Assembly: GCF_023101665.1 (NCBI RefSeq)
Contig: NZ_CP082161.1
Location: 3,100,001-3,164,000 of the forward strand
DNA length: 64,000 bases
DNA from: Bradyrhizobium sp. 195
Lineage (GTDB): Bacteria; Pseudomonadota; Alphaproteobacteria; Rhizobiales; Xanthobacteraceae
Direction of reading: 5' to 3'
Made by a program: the position numbers and the translations under genes. Positions 38,074 through 47,863 of this stretch are shown piece by piece (positions within the stretch are counted from its first letter, which is position 1; each line of letters begins with the position of its first letter). The notes below the pieces were generated by a model that was not told the origin of the DNA, ran no database searches, and worked only from the letters and a program-made list of their open reading frames with translations.

Positions 38074-40230
38074 CTACTCCGCCGCCTCGCTATGCCCAAG
38101 CCGCGCATTCAGCTTGCGGATCAGCTCCTCCGCGGCCTCCGCGATCACGGTGCCCGGCGGGAATATCGCCTCGGCGCCGGCGGCATAGAGCGCATCGTAA
38201 TCCTGCGGCGGCACCACGCCGCCGACGATGATCATGATGTCGTCGCGGCCCTGCTTCTTCAGCGCGGCCTTCAACTCGGGCACTGCGGTAAGGTGCGCTG
38301 CCGCGAGCGAGGAGACGCCGAGGATGTGCACGTCGTTCTCGACCGCCTGCCGTGCCGCTTCATCCGCGGTCGCAAACAGCGGCCCGATGTCGACGTCGAA
38401 GCCGATGTCGGCGAAGGCGGACGCAATCACCTTCTGGCCGCGGTCGTGGCCGTCCTGGCCGATCTTGGCGACCAGGATGCGCGGGCGGCGGCCTTCGGCC
38501 TCCTCGAAGGCGTCGATCAGCGCCTGAACCTTCTCGACCTGGTTGCCCATGCTGGACGCCTCCCGCTTGTAGACGCCGGTGATGGATTTGATCTCGGCGC
38601 GGTGCCGGCCGAACACCTTCTCCATCGCGTCCGAAATTTCGCCGACGGTTGCTTTCGCCCGTGCCGCGTCGATGGCGAGCGCGAGCAGATTGCCATTGCC
38701 TTCGCCGGCCGAACGCGTGATGGCCGCGAGCGCGGCATCGACGTCCTTCTGGTTGCGCTCGCTCTTCAGCCGCGTCAGCTTGTCGATCTGCAAGCGCCGG
38801 ACATTGGTGTTGTCGACCTTCAAAATATCGATCGGCACCTCGTCGGTCGGCTTGTACTTGTTGACGCCGATCACCGCCTGCTTGCCGGCATCGATGCGGG
38901 CCTGGGTCTTGGCGGAAGCTTCCTCGATGCGCAGCTTCGGCAGGCCGGCCTCGATCGCCTTGGCCATGCCGCCGAGCTCCTCGACCTCCTGGATGTGGCC
39001 CCACGCCTTGGCGGCGAGGTCACGCGTCAGCCGCTCGACGTAATACGAGCCGCCCCAGGGATCGATGATGCGGGTGGTGCCGCTCTCCTGCTGCAGGAAC
39101 AGCTGGGTGTTGCGGGCGATGCGCGCCGAGAAATCGGTCGGCAGCGCCAGCGCTTCGTCGAGCGCGTTGGTGTGCAGCGATTGGGTGTGGCCTTGGGTGG
39201 CCGCCATCGCTTCCACCGTCGTGCGCATCACGTTGTTGAAGACGTCCTGCGCGGTCAGCGACCAGCCCGAGGTCTGGCTGTGCGTGCGTAGCGAGAGCGA
39301 GCGCGGATCCCTAGGGTTGAACGGCTTCAAGAGCTTGGCCCAGAGCAGGCGCGCGGCGCGCAGCTTGGCGACTTCCATGAAGAAGTTCATGCCGATCGCC
39401 CAGAAGAACGACAGGCGCGGCGCGAAGCGGTCGACATCGAGACCGGCGGCAAGACCGGCGCGCAAATATTCGACGCCGTCGGCGAGCGTATAGGCGAGCT
39501 CGAGGTCCTGCGTCGCGCCGGCCTCCTGCATGTGATAGCCGGAGATGGAAATAGAGTTGTACTTCGGCATCTTCGTGGAGGTGTAGGCGAAGATGTCCGA
39601 GATGATCCGCATCGAAGGCGCCGGCGGATAGATGTAGGTGTTTCGCACCATGAACTCTTTCAGAATGTCGTTCTGAATGGTGCCCGACAGCTTCTCCGGC
39701 GGCACACCCTGTTCGCCCGCGGCGGCGACATAGAGCGCGAGGATCGGCAGCACCGCGCCGTTCATGGTCATGGACACGCTCATCTGGTCGAGCGGAATGC
39801 CCGCAAACAGCGTGCGCATGTCGTAGATGGAATCGATGGCGACGCCGGCCATGCCGACGTCGCCGCCGACGCGTGGATGGTCGCTGTCATAGCCGCGATG
39901 GGTGGCGAGATCGAAGGCGACCGAGAGGCCCTTCTGTCCTGCCGCCAGGTTGCGGCGGTAGAACGCGTTGGAATCCTCCGCTGTGGAGAAGCCGGCATAT
40001 TGCCTGACGGTCCAGGGCTGGTTGACATACATGGTCGGGTAGGGGCCGCGCAGGTAAGGCGCGATGCCAGGATAGGTCTCGAGGAAGTCGAGCCCGGCAA
40101 GATCAGCCTCGCCATAAGCGGGCTTCACCAGAATGCCCTCCGGCGTCAGCCATGGCTCGGCGCTGCCTGACGGCGGGGCGGCGGCAGTGCGCTCGAAGGC
40201 GACGTCGGCGAAATTGGGAATGCGGCTCAT
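38074..40230 (-). CDS. mutB: Methylmalonyl-CoA mutase large (catalytic) subunit
   Basis: A 718-residue adenosylcobalamin-dependent mutase that interconverts methylmalonyl-CoA and succinyl-CoA in propionyl-CoA catabolism. The barrel has [20 protein letters not shown] near residue 85, and the C-terminal B12 domain has the cobalt-binding motif DGHDRG near 592 and [12 protein letters not shown] near 667. Length is normal. Its start overlaps the stop of a 57-residue membrane protein gene (ATGA). MeaB, its chaperone, is 5 kb away. Confidence 0.95.
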   Translation of the reverse strand: MSRIPNFADVAFERTAAAPPSGSAEPWLTPEGILVKPAYGEADLAGLDFLETYPGIAPYLRGPYPTMYVNQPWTVRQYAGFSTAEDSNAFYRRNLAAGQKGLSVAFDLATHRGYDSDHPRVGGDVGMAGVAIDSIYDMRTLFAGIPLDQMSVSMTMNGAVLPILALYVAAAGEQGVPPEKLSGTIQNDILKEFMVRNTYIYPPAPSMRIISDIFAYTSTKMPKYNSISISGYHMQEAGATQDLELAYTLADGVEYLRAGLAAGLDVDRFAPRLSFFWAIGMNFFMEVAKLRAARLLWAKLLKPFNPRDPRSLSLRTHSQTSGWSLTAQDVFNNVMRTTVEAMAATQGHTQSLHTNALDEALALPTDFSARIARNTQLFLQQESGTTRIIDPWGGSYYVERLTRDLAAKAWGHIQEVEELGGMAKAIEAGLPKLRIEEASAKTQARIDAGKQAVIGVNKYKPTDEVPIDILKVDNTNVRRLQIDKLTRLKSERNQKDVDAALAAITRSAGEGNGNLLALAIDAARAKATVGEISDAMEKVFGRHRAEIKSITGVYKREASSMGNQVEKVQALIDAFEEAEGRRPRILVAKIGQDGHDRGQKVIASAFADIGFDVDIGPLFATADEAARQAVENDVHILGVSSLAAAHLTAVPELKAALKKQGRDDIMIIVGGVVPPQDYDALYAAGAEAIFPPGTVIAEAAEELIRKLNARLGHSEAAE

Positions 40231-40400
40231 TCCTTGGATTCCTCAAACTTACGGTTTCGTTCGATCAGTTCCTGAACCGGATGGCGGAGGGGCCTGATCA
40301 TGAGCCTCACCATTCTAGTGATAAGCCACATCACTGCGTGGAACAGCAGGACTAACAAATCGAGCAGAAAGAACGCCAAGAAGGCTAACACCAACTGCAT
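40227..40400 (-). CDS. 57-residue membrane protein within the mutase operon
   Basis: A short gene from ATG 40400 to TGA 40227. It begins [20 protein letters not shown], a continuous hydrophobic helix over about 29 residues, followed by a basic stretch ([16 protein letters not shown]) and a charged end ([10 protein letters not shown]). The topology is a small inner-membrane protein with a positively charged cytoplasmic tail. The stop overlaps the mutase start (ATGA), so it is probably co-translated with it. A stop codon lies three codons upstream of the ATG, fixing the start; the ribosome-binding site is weak. Not a known family to me. Confidence 0.55.
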   Translation of the reverse strand: MQLVLAFLAFFLLDLLVLLFHAVMWLITRMVRLMIRPLRHPVQELIERNRKFEESKE

Positions 40401-40435
40401 CGCGGCCTAATCCCGGTTTCATGCTCCAGATTATG

Positions 40436-40900
40436 CTAATCATGATCCGGATGCTGATGGCTGACGATCGTCGCCATCTTCTCCGGCCCGTAATTCTGCT
40501 GCGTGGTCTGGCTCGGCAGGTTGGCGATTCCGACGACCCAACCGAGCCGGGATTCAGTTCCGTATTGCCGCGTTGGCACCACGTGGTCGGGGCGGTCGAA
40601 CGCGCCGGTCATGATCTCGATCCGCTCGCCGTCGATGCGGCCAAAACTCAGCGGCGTGCCGCAGGCGGCGCAATAGCCGCGCTCGGCGATCGTGGAGGAG
40701 CGGAAGAACGACGGCTTTCCCTTGGTCCAGGCAAAGTCCGTCTTGTTGATGTCGGCAAAGGAGGCGAACGGCGCGCCGCTGGCCTTCTGGCACATCCGGC
40801 AGTGGCAGATCGACACCTTGTTCGGTGTAGCCGTCAGCGCAAAGCGGACCGTGCCGCATTGGCAGCCGCCGGTGAGAACGGGTTTACCTGCTTCCGTCAT
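40436..40900 (-). CDS. GFA-family zinc-binding protein
   Basis: A 154-residue protein of the glutathione-dependent formaldehyde-activating enzyme/CENP-V family. The zinc ligands are CQCG near residue 13, CHCRMC near 32 and CAACGTPL near 77. The family includes Gfa, whose enzymatic role in glutathione-formaldehyde adduct formation has been disputed. It overlaps the end of the small mutase subunit gene by four bases, so it belongs to the operon, but its link to methylmalonyl-CoA is unclear. Confidence 0.85.
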   Translation of the reverse strand: MTEAGKPVLTGGCQCGTVRFALTATPNKVSICHCRMCQKASGAPFASFADINKTDFAWTKGKPSFFRSSTIAERGYCAACGTPLSFGRIDGERIEIMTGAFDRPDHVVPTRQYGTESRLGWVVGIANLPSQTTQQNYGPEKMATIVSHQHPDHD

Positions 40901-42768
40901 GGCTGCTCCATCCGAAGGTAGGCGCCCTGCAGCGTCGCAAGCGCATCGCCCCCGGCGAAAACAAAACCCGTGACGCCGGCGGCCCGCTGTGCCGCCTCGG
41001 CCTCAGCCGGACGGCCTGCCAAATAGATATGTCGCGCGCCCGCCCTTTGCAGGGCCTTCGCCGCAGCTTCCGCGTGTTCCGCATAGACCTTGTCGCTGGA
41101 ACAAAGGCAGGCAAGCGCCGCGCCGGACGCCTTGAAGGCGGCAGCCAGCTTGGCCGGATCGGCAAAGCCCTCGCTGCCCGTGGCCTCGATACCGCCGGCC
41201 TCGAAGAAGCTCTTGGCGAAGGTCGCGCGCGCGGTGAAATCGGCGGGCGTGCCGAGATTGGCCAGAAATACTTTTGGCCGCGTGCCGCGCGACTTGAGCG
41301 CCGCATCGGACTTGTCACGCAGCGCCTCGAACGGTTGCGCAAGCCGGATCGGCGGCAGCGCATCGAACTTGTATTTCTGCTCACCGTACGGTGTCAGCGC
41401 AACCGGCGTCGCCTTGAGCACCCTCGTTTCACTCTCGTGCAGGTTGGGAAACTCGCTGGCGCCGGTCAGCACGTCTCGGCGTTTGGCGATGTTGGCGTCA
41501 CGCGCCTTTCGCGCGGCTGCGACCTTGCTCTGAAACAGGCCTTGCTGAAGCGCGGCGAAGGCGCCGCCGGCTGTCTCGCTCTCCCGGAACAGCGCCCACG
41601 CGGCATCGCAAAGCTGCGCGGTCAGCGTCTCGATGCCGCCCGCGCCCGCCGCGGGATCGCTGACCTTGCCGAGGTTGCTTTCCTCCAGCAGCAGGGCTTG
41701 CGTGTTGCGCGCCACGCGCCGCGCGAACGGATCGGGCAGGCCGAGTGCCAGCGTGTGCGGCAGCACGGTGATCGCGTTGGCACCGGCGAGTCCCGCCGCA
41801 AACGTCGCGATGGTCGCGCGCAGCATGTTCACGTAGGGGTCGCGCTGCGTCAGCATGCGCCAGGCCGTATCGGCGGCAATGAACAGCGGTTTTGGCGTCA
41901 GCCCGCAGGCCGTCTCGATGCGTGCCCACAACAGCCGCAGCGCGCGGAATTTGGCCATGGTCAGGAACTGGTCGGCATCGGCGGCAAGCCGCGCATAGAC
42001 CATGCCCTGCGCCTGTTCCAGGGGAATGCCGGCGCCTTCGATCGCGCGCAGGTAAGCAACGCCGCAGGCGAGCACGAAGGCAAGCTCCTGCACCTCCGAG
42101 CCCCCGGCGTCGTGGATCACGCGTCCGTCGGCAGACGCGAACGGTCCCCTAAAGCCGAGCCCGGCGAGCCCCTTGATGGCGCCGGTGACGGCCGGAGCAA
42201 TCTCCTCCCAGGTATAAGGACTGTGGCCCCACACCGCGCCGGCCGCGAGCGGATCGAGCCCGAAGCGAATGTCGCAGGCGGCGGGATCCAGGCCCTTGCT
42301 CTTCACATATTCCGCGACATGGATCGCCGCCATCCGCGATTGCGGTCCGATCTGGAGCTCGACGCCGATGCCGGCATCGAGATGGATGTCCTTCAAGACT
42401 TTTGCGACCGCATCGGCCGAAGGTTCCAGGCCGAACCCATGAGCGCCGCTGCCGCCGGCGAACACCAGAGCGAGCCCGGTCGCGCCGTTCTCCAGATCCT
42501 GCAATGCCTGCGCATTTGCGGCCGTCGCATCGGGATGGTCGATCCGCTGGACGATTTGCCAGGGCGCAGCTAACGGCCGCCCCAACACCGGCGCAATGCC
42601 CTTGGTGCGCGGATAGAGCGGCTCGATCTTCAGGCCGTCATAGGTCTTGCCGACTAGCTTTTCGAACGGCGCGCCCTTCAGCACGCCATCGACCAGCTTG
42701 CGCCAGTCTTCGACGGTTGCTTGGGGAAAATCCGCCGCCAGCGGCAGGTCGTCAGTCACGGAGGTCAT
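40897..42768 (-). CDS. mutA: Methylmalonyl-CoA mutase small subunit
   Basis: A 623-residue homologue of the catalytic subunit. The barrel domain is kept (LAFVLACGVAYLRAIE near 225, DPYVNMLRATIATFAAGLAG near 310), but the C-terminal domain lacks the cobalt-binding DxHxxG motif (VFLANLGTPADFTARA near 500), which is the rule for the non-catalytic partner. The ATG at 42768 (MTSVTDDLPL) matches the usual beginning; another ATG in frame is at 42786. It is the first gene of the set mutA, GFA, membrane protein, mutB. Confidence 0.9.
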   Translation of the reverse strand: MTSVTDDLPLAADFPQATVEDWRKLVDGVLKGAPFEKLVGKTYDGLKIEPLYPRTKGIAPVLGRPLAAPWQIVQRIDHPDATAANAQALQDLENGATGLALVFAGGSGAHGFGLEPSADAVAKVLKDIHLDAGIGVELQIGPQSRMAAIHVAEYVKSKGLDPAACDIRFGLDPLAAGAVWGHSPYTWEEIAPAVTGAIKGLAGLGFRGPFASADGRVIHDAGGSEVQELAFVLACGVAYLRAIEGAGIPLEQAQGMVYARLAADADQFLTMAKFRALRLLWARIETACGLTPKPLFIAADTAWRMLTQRDPYVNMLRATIATFAAGLAGANAITVLPHTLALGLPDPFARRVARNTQALLLEESNLGKVSDPAAGAGGIETLTAQLCDAAWALFRESETAGGAFAALQQGLFQSKVAAARKARDANIAKRRDVLTGASEFPNLHESETRVLKATPVALTPYGEQKYKFDALPPIRLAQPFEALRDKSDAALKSRGTRPKVFLANLGTPADFTARATFAKSFFEAGGIEATGSEGFADPAKLAAAFKASGAALACLCSSDKVYAEHAEAAAKALQRAGARHIYLAGRPAEAEAAQRAAGVTGFVFAGGDALATLQGAYLRMEQP

Positions 42769-42849
42769 GCGGCGAGGGGCTCCCAAACGTCTCGTTATTC
42801 GCAGGCGAATTTGCCACGGCGGACCGTCCCTGCAAACGGTCGTTTTTGG

Positions 42850-43341
42850 TTAACCGGTATCCGGAAGCCGCTCAATGCCTTGCGTCGAGACGCTGGCGAG
42901 CCCGTCACGCACACGAATACCCGAGATCACGCGGTCCGGCGCGATTTCGGCCAGCGGCACCAGCACGAAGGCGCGCTCGAACAGGCGCGGATGCGGCAAG
43001 GTCAGGTCCGGCTTCTGCAACGAGACATCGTCATAGGCGATCATGTCGAGATCGAGCGTGCGCGGTCCCCAGCGCCGTTCCTTGTCACGCGTGCGACCGA
43101 ATTTCTGCTCGACTTTCTGCAGCACGAACAGCAGCGCATGCGGATCGAGGTCGGTCTCGATCTCGACGCAGGCGTTGATGAAGGGGGCCTGATCCTCGTC
43201 GCCCCAGGGCGGCGTCGCATAGTCCGAGGAGCGCGCGATCAGCGCGGCTTGCGCCATGCCGCAGATATGGGCGATCGCCTTGCCGAACGTCGCGCGGACA
43301 TCGCCGACATTGCCACCGAGTGCGATCAGGACGCTCGCCAT
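42850..43341 (-). CDS. folK: FolK, hydroxymethyldihydropterin pyrophosphokinase
   Basis: A 163-residue HPPK that transfers pyrophosphate from ATP to 6-hydroxymethyl-dihydropterin in folate synthesis. Family marks: ALGGNVGDVRA at residue 7, FINACVEIETDLDP near 54, and WGPRTLDLDMIAYDD near 91, the metal-binding Asp residues. The ATG at 43341 overlaps the folB stop by one base (TGATG). The frame is open upstream through folB, but the conserved protein begins here. Confidence 0.92.
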   Translation of the reverse strand: MASVLIALGGNVGDVRATFGKAIAHICGMAQAALIARSSDYATPPWGDEDQAPFINACVEIETDLDPHALLFVLQKVEQKFGRTRDKERRWGPRTLDLDMIAYDDVSLQKPDLTLPHPRLFERAFVLVPLAEIAPDRVISGIRVRDGLASVSTQGIERLPDTG

Positions 43342-43709
43342 CAGGGATGCCGTGAGCGCGTCAGCATGATGCCGACATCGTCGAAGATCGCGGCGATCGG
43401 CGCATGCGGCTTGTGCACGGTGATCTTCACGGCGCGGATGCGCGGGAAGTTGGACAGGATGGCGTCGGCCACTGCGCCTGCGGCGCGCTCCAAGAGTTTG
43501 TAATTGGTGTTCTTGAATGCCGCCGTCGTGGTCGCGACGACGTCGGCATAGGACACCGTATCCGCGAGCCGATCGCTGCGCGAAGGCTCCGACAGGTCGG
43601 TATAGAGTTCGAGATCGATGACGAAGCGCTGGCCGACTTCGGTCTCGTGGTCCATCACGCCGTGGCGGGCGTGGATCGACAGGCCGGTGACGAAGATCGT
43701 ATCGGTCAT
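43341..43709 (-). CDS. folB: FolB, dihydroneopterin aldolase
   Basis: A 122-residue tunnelling-fold enzyme, converting dihydroneopterin to hydroxymethyl-dihydropterin. The motif LSIHARHGVMDHETEVGQRF near residue 10 and the catalytic Lys in AVKITVHKPHAPI near 93 are intact. Its start overlaps the folP stop by one base, and its stop overlaps the folK start. Middle gene of folP-folB-folK. Confidence 0.92.
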   Translation of the reverse strand: MTDTIFVTGLSIHARHGVMDHETEVGQRFVIDLELYTDLSEPSRSDRLADTVSYADVVATTTAAFKNTNYKLLERAAGAVADAILSNFPRIRAVKITVHKPHAPIAAIFDDVGIMLTRSRHP

Positions 43710-44578
43710 TACGTGTTCTCTGGCTTGCCCTCGATTGCGTTCGCGACCCGCAGGGCCTGCAAGGTCTCGGCGACGTCATGGGTCCGGATGATTTTTGCGC
43801 CGCGCTGCGCGGCGATCAGATGCGCGGCGATCGAGCCGGCGAGCCGTTCTTTCGGCTCCGACGGCGACACCGAGGCGATGAAGCGCTTGCGCGAGGCACC
43901 GACCAGGATCGGCAGGCCGAACATCTCGAATTCGCGTAAGCGCGCCAGCGCGGTCATGCTCTGCTCGGCAGTCTTGCCGAAGCCGATGCCGGGATCGAGC
44001 ACGATCCTGTCGCGCGCGATGCCGGCCTTTGCGGCGATGTCCAGCGAACGCAGGAAGAACGTCTTCATGTCCGTGATGATGTCGATGGCGGGATCGGCGT
44101 CGTCGCGGTTGTGCATGACGATGACGGGGACGCCTTTCGCGGCCACCAGTGGAGCCATCGCGGCGTCGCGCTGCAGGCCCCAGACGTCGTTGGGGATCGC
44201 CGCGCCCTGGTCGAGCGCGAAGGCCACCACCTCGGCCTTCATGCTGTCGATCGAGACCGGCACGCCGAGTGCAACCACGCCCGCCAGCACCGGCTTCAAC
44301 CGGGCAAGCTCGTCATCCGCCGTGACTGCCTTGGCGCCCTTGTAGGGCCGGGTGGACTCGGCGCCGATATCGATGATGTCGACGCCGTCCGCAATCATTG
44401 CCCGCGCCCGCGCGAGCGCCTGCTCGGGCGCGATGAACTCGCCGCCATCGGAAAAGGAGTCCGGGGTGATGTTGAGCACGCCCATCACCGCCGGAATGGG
44501 CCGTTCCAGCAGCGTCCGCAGCGCATCTAGCCCGGCCGAGCCGGCCGGCGGGACGGATGGGGAGGGCGAGGCATTCAT
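43709..44578 (-). CDS. folP: FolP, dihydropteroate synthase
   Basis: A 289-residue TIM-barrel enzyme that joins p-aminobenzoate to the pterin; it is the target of sulfonamides. The two signatures are present: VMGVLNITPDSFSDGG near residue 36 and IDIGAESTRPYKGAKAV near 75; DPGIGFGKTAEQ lies near 195. First gene of the operon. The leader is preceded by a repeat at 44649-44777. Confidence 0.94.
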   Translation of the reverse strand: MNASPSPSVPPAGSAGLDALRTLLERPIPAVMGVLNITPDSFSDGGEFIAPEQALARARAMIADGVDIIDIGAESTRPYKGAKAVTADDELARLKPVLAGVVALGVPVSIDSMKAEVVAFALDQGAAIPNDVWGLQRDAAMAPLVAAKGVPVIVMHNRDDADPAIDIITDMKTFFLRSLDIAAKAGIARDRIVLDPGIGFGKTAEQSMTALARLREFEMFGLPILVGASRKRFIASVSPSEPKERLAGSIAAHLIAAQRGAKIIRTHDVAETLQALRVANAIEGKPENT

Positions 44579-44648
44579 GCGCGTGGCTTTGCGCGGTCAG
44601 GGAGAGGGAGTCAAGCGGGGAGGGGGTGGATGAGCAGCCCTCTAGCAC

Positions 44649-44777
44649 CGTCACCCTGAGGTGGCCGCTTCTTCAGCGGCCCTCGAAGGGCGACGGCCCG
44701 GCTCTCTCCATGCCGATGTGGCTGTGGCCGTGCATCCTTCTAGGCTCGCCGAAGAGGCGAGCACCTCAGGATGACGG
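44649..44777. repeat. Intergenic palindromic repeat, CACCCTGAGG family
   Basis: It starts CGTCACCCTGAGGTGGCC and ends CACCTCAGGATGACGG, and is nearly identical to the first 40 bases of the element at 8728-8857. It separates folP from the DUF4332 gene. Confidence 0.8.
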
Positions 44778-44790
44778 AGAGGGAAGTGGG

Positions 44791-45198
44791 CTAGTACGTG
44801 ATCTTCGGCTGCAGCTTCTTCGCCTGGGCGATGATGTCGCCGACCGACTTCTCGGAAGGCAGGATGCGGAGCAGCTTCTTCTTCTCGTTGGCGTCACGCA
44901 TGCTCTGGGCGAGCCTTGCCGGATTCCGATAGGCGAGCTCACGCACGGTGGTGACGCCGGCGGCGCGGACCAGGCCGACCTTGGCGCGGCCCATGCCGGG
45001 GATACGCATGTAGTCGGAGACGTTGGCCCATTCCAGCAGCAGCTGCTCGCTGATGCCGGTCTTGGCGGAAAGCGCCTTGCGGCCCTTCACCGTGCCGGCC
45101 GCCTCGAGCAGCGCATCGGTGGTGCGGATGCCCTGCGCCTTCAACTTGTTGGCGGCAAAGACCGACAGGCCCTCAATCTCGGAGATCGGATATGTCAT
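44791..45198 (-). CDS. DUF4332 helix-hairpin-helix protein
   Basis: A 135-residue protein made of paired helix-hairpin-helix motifs: IEGLSVFAANKLKAQGI at residue 8 and MRIPGMGRAKVGLVRAAGV near 64. The fold suggests DNA or protein binding, but the family is uncharacterised. It has no signal or membrane helix. The gene follows a DUF2267-like gene, with 26 bases between, on the same strand. Confidence 0.75.
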   Translation of the reverse strand: MTYPISEIEGLSVFAANKLKAQGIRTTDALLEAAGTVKGRKALSAKTGISEQLLLEWANVSDYMRIPGMGRAKVGLVRAAGVTTVRELAYRNPARLAQSMRDANEKKKLLRILPSEKSVGDIIAQAKKLQPKITY

Positions 45199-45224
45199 GA
45201 TACTCGATATGAAATGCCAAGGCC

Positions 45225-45590
45225 TCAGGCGAACTGGCTGAGGCCCGGCGTCCCCGCAACGATCCTGCCCATCTGATCTGCTCCGATTTTGTCTCGGCCG
45301 AAGCGGAAAAGTTCACGCGCGACGTTTTGAATCTCGGACATGCCAAGTCCCAGGCCCATCAGGCGCGTGCCGACCGCCATCAGGCCGCCGCCCATCAGCC
45401 GCGACAGTCCGCCGCCGCTCCTGGACGCCTCGATCGCGGCTTCCGCTCCGGGGATCTGATCGATCAGGGCCTGCACGCTGTCGGAAGGACCCTCACTGCG
45501 GAGGAAGCCCAGGATGATGCCGACGGTCTTTTCAGCGACAGCACCATCTATGCTGGCGTTTGTCGCCAGCCGCCCGATCAGCTCGTCCAT
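45225..45590 (-). CDS. Small hypothetical protein, DUF2267-like
   Basis: A 121-residue protein starting MDELIGRLATNASID, with GIILGFLRSEGP near 25 and a Gly-rich linker SGGGLSRLMGGGLMAVG near 57. The helical pattern resembles DUF2267-type proteins, but the assignment is tentative. No signal peptide. Likely co-transcribed with the DUF4332 gene. Confidence 0.6.
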   Translation of the reverse strand: MDELIGRLATNASIDGAVAEKTVGIILGFLRSEGPSDSVQALIDQIPGAEAAIEASRSGGGLSRLMGGGLMAVGTRLMGLGLGMSEIQNVARELFRFGRDKIGADQMGRIVAGTPGLSQFA

Positions 45591-45934
45591 AAGGCCCGCC
45601 CCTCAGCCGGTTTGCTTGCCGGAATATTGCTTTCGAAAACGATCTTGAGCCGGTGTGATGTGAAATACAAGCGATGAACGCAGCCGTCGTCGCGATTCAC
45701 CTTCGAACGCGCGAGAAGTGTTGCAGCGGTGCAAGAGCGGAGATGGAATCGGCGAAAAATTGCCGCGTTGCGAACGCCGCGTTCCTACTTTCGGCTGATG
45801 TCGTGCACCTATCCGACAATGTCGCAGGTCGGGCGCTTTGAATGGTTTCAATGGACGTGGGACATGCATTAAACTACGGAACTGCCGCCTTTGAGTTTCA
45901 ATACGCGAAACCGGCAGAGAGATCAGAGAGAATA
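45591..45934. other. 344-base divergent intergenic region
   Basis: The region lies between the divergent DUF2267-like and HerA-like genes. I see no repeat, RNA gene or known operator. An open frame on the plus strand joins the downstream gene from 45842, but a better start with a ribosome-binding site is at 45935. Confidence 0.5.
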
Positions 45935-47557
45935 ATGACCGCACAGGACAGCAAGCTCGGCGATACCGACGACAAGATCTTCGTCGGCAAGGGAGACGAG
46001 CAGGCCTGGCTGACGCTGGCGCTCGCCAATCGCCACGGCCTCGTCACGGGAGCAACCGGAACCGGCAAGACGGTGACGCTGCAGGTGATGGCGGAAGGAT
46101 TTGCGCGTGCCGGTGTTCCGGTCTTCGCGGCCGACATCAAGGGCGATCTCTCCGGCATCTCCGAGATCGGTGTGCCCGCGGACTTCATCCTCAAGCGCGC
46201 CACCGAGATGGGGCTGACATTCCAGCCCGACCACTTCTCGACGGTGTTCTGGGATGTGTTCGGCGAGCAGGGCCATCCGGTGCGGGCGACCGTCACGGAA
46301 ATGGGGCCGCTTCTGCTCGCGCGCATGCTTGACCTGAACGACGTGCAGGAAGGCGTGCTCAACGTCGCCTTCCGCGTCGCCGATGACGCCGGACTCACCC
46401 TCATCGATATGAAGGATCTGCGCGCGCTGCTCGATGCCATCGTGCCGGATACCGGCAAGAAGGGTGCGGATGCCGAAGAGAGCCCGCTGGCCGACGTCAA
46501 GAAGGCCGCGCAGGGGTTCGGCAACGTCACCAAGGCCACCGTCGGCACCATCCAGCGCCAGCTCCTGGTGTTGGAGAACCAGGGCGGCACCAAATTCTTT
46601 GGCGAGCCGGCGCTGACACTGAAAGACTTCATGAAGACCGACCGCGATGGCCGCGGCATGGTCAACATCCTGGTCGCCGACAAGCTGCTCCAGAACCCCA
46701 GGCTTTACGCGACATTCCTGTTGTGGATGTTGTCGGAGCTGTTCGAGGAGCTGCCCGAGGCCGGCGATCTGCCGAAGCCAAAGCTCGTGTTCTTCTTCGA
46801 CGAGGCGCATCTGTTGTTCAACGACGCGCCCAAGGCGCTGATGGACAAGATCGAGCAGGTGGTCCGCCTGATCCGCTCTAAGGGCGTCGGCGTCTACTTC
46901 GTGACTCAGAACCCGATCGACGTGCCCGACCGCGTGCTCGGACAATTGGGCAACCGGGTGCAGCACGCGCTGCGCGCCTTCACCCCGCGCGACCAGAAGG
47001 CGGTCGCCGCTGCGGCCCAGACCTTCCGGCCCAACCCGAAGCTCGACACTGCCAAGGTGATCATGGAGCTTGGCAAGGGCGAGGCGCTGGTGTCCTTCCT
47101 CGAGGGTAACGGCACGCCTGCGATGGTGGAGCGGGTGATGATCCGGCCGCCCTCGGCCCGCATCGGGCCGATCACGCCGGATGAGCGCAAGGCGATCATG
47201 GCTGCAAGCCCCGTCAAGGGCAAATACGACACCGCCGTCGATGCCGAGTCCGCCTATGAGATCCTTCAGAAGCGCATCGCCGGCACGGCGGTAACGGTGG
47301 ACGGCCCGGCCGGCGCAAGCGGCGGCGGTATCCTCGGCCAGATCGGCTCGATCGTCGGCACCATCTTCGGCACCAACGTCAAGCGGGGCCGCCTGTCGGC
47401 CGGCCAGGTCATTGCGCGGGACGTGACGCGATCGGTCACCAACCAGGTGATCGGCGGGATGGCCGCCAATATCGGCAAGTCGGTGGGCGGCCAGCTCGGC
47501 GGCTCGATCGGTCGCACGCTGGTCCGCGGCGCGCTCGGCGGATTGCTGCGGCGCTAG
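45935..47557 (+). CDS. HerA-like (DUF853) ATPase
   Basis: A 540-residue FtsK/HerA-superfamily ATPase. Walker A is [10 protein letters not shown] near residue 38, Walker B is [11 protein letters not shown] near 286, and an arginine-finger region [14 protein letters not shown] lies near 348. The C-terminal 70 residues are Gly-rich with repeated GGxxG units ([15 protein letters not shown]). The family is conserved in proteobacteria but its substrate is unclear; it may act on DNA or at the membrane. The ATG at 45935 has a GAGAG site. No NurA partner is present. Confidence 0.85.
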   Translation: MTAQDSKLGDTDDKIFVGKGDEQAWLTLALANRHGLVTGATGTGKTVTLQVMAEGFARAGVPVFAADIKGDLSGISEIGVPADFILKRATEMGLTFQPDHFSTVFWDVFGEQGHPVRATVTEMGPLLLARMLDLNDVQEGVLNVAFRVADDAGLTLIDMKDLRALLDAIVPDTGKKGADAEESPLADVKKAAQGFGNVTKATVGTIQRQLLVLENQGGTKFFGEPALTLKDFMKTDRDGRGMVNILVADKLLQNPRLYATFLLWMLSELFEELPEAGDLPKPKLVFFFDEAHLLFNDAPKALMDKIEQVVRLIRSKGVGVYFVTQNPIDVPDRVLGQLGNRVQHALRAFTPRDQKAVAAAAQTFRPNPKLDTAKVIMELGKGEALVSFLEGNGTPAMVERVMIRPPSARIGPITPDERKAIMAASPVKGKYDTAVDAESAYEILQKRIAGTAVTVDGPAGASGGGILGQIGSIVGTIFGTNVKRGRLSAGQVIARDVTRSVTNQVIGGMAANIGKSVGGQLGGSIGRTLVRGALGGLLRR

Positions 47558-47601
47558 GCAGAACGCCGTGTTTTGGGCAATTCCGCTTGACCCCAAAAGG
47601 T

Positions 47602-47726
47602 CGTCATGCCCGGGCTTGTCCCGCCTGCGCGGCCGAAGCCGCTTCGGCGAGGCGAAGGCCCGGGCATCCACGTTCTTCGTGCTGCGATAAAGGTCGTGGA
47701 TGGCCGGGACAAGCCCGGCCATGACG
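47602..47726. repeat. Palindromic repeat, GTCATGCCCGGGC family
   Basis: It starts CGTCATGCCCGGGCTTGTCC and ends GGACAAGCCCGGCCATGACG; inner arms GGGCATCCACG and CGTGGATGGCC also pair. It follows the HerA-like gene, and an open frame of the next gene extends through it. Confidence 0.8.
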
Positions 47727-47863
47727 CTGTGGAAGCTCAAGCACTTTGCTCGTCACCTCATGTGCCGTCGCCCGAGGTCACCACCGCAACAATTTCAGGT
47801 GAGGGGCTCTCCAAGCCTGCGCCGGTCTGCTACGTCCTGTTCGCCGCCGCACAGGACCACTCC

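Noticed and set aside
37177..39291. Plus-strand frame of 704 codons opposite the DUF3298 and mutB genes
   Set aside because: It spans two genuine genes and their gap and has no family features.
47606..47863. N-terminal extension of the GT87-type protein back to an ATG at 47606
   Set aside because: The extension is the translation of a palindromic repeat and has no similarity to the family; the membrane protein proper starts after it. The exact start is still uncertain.
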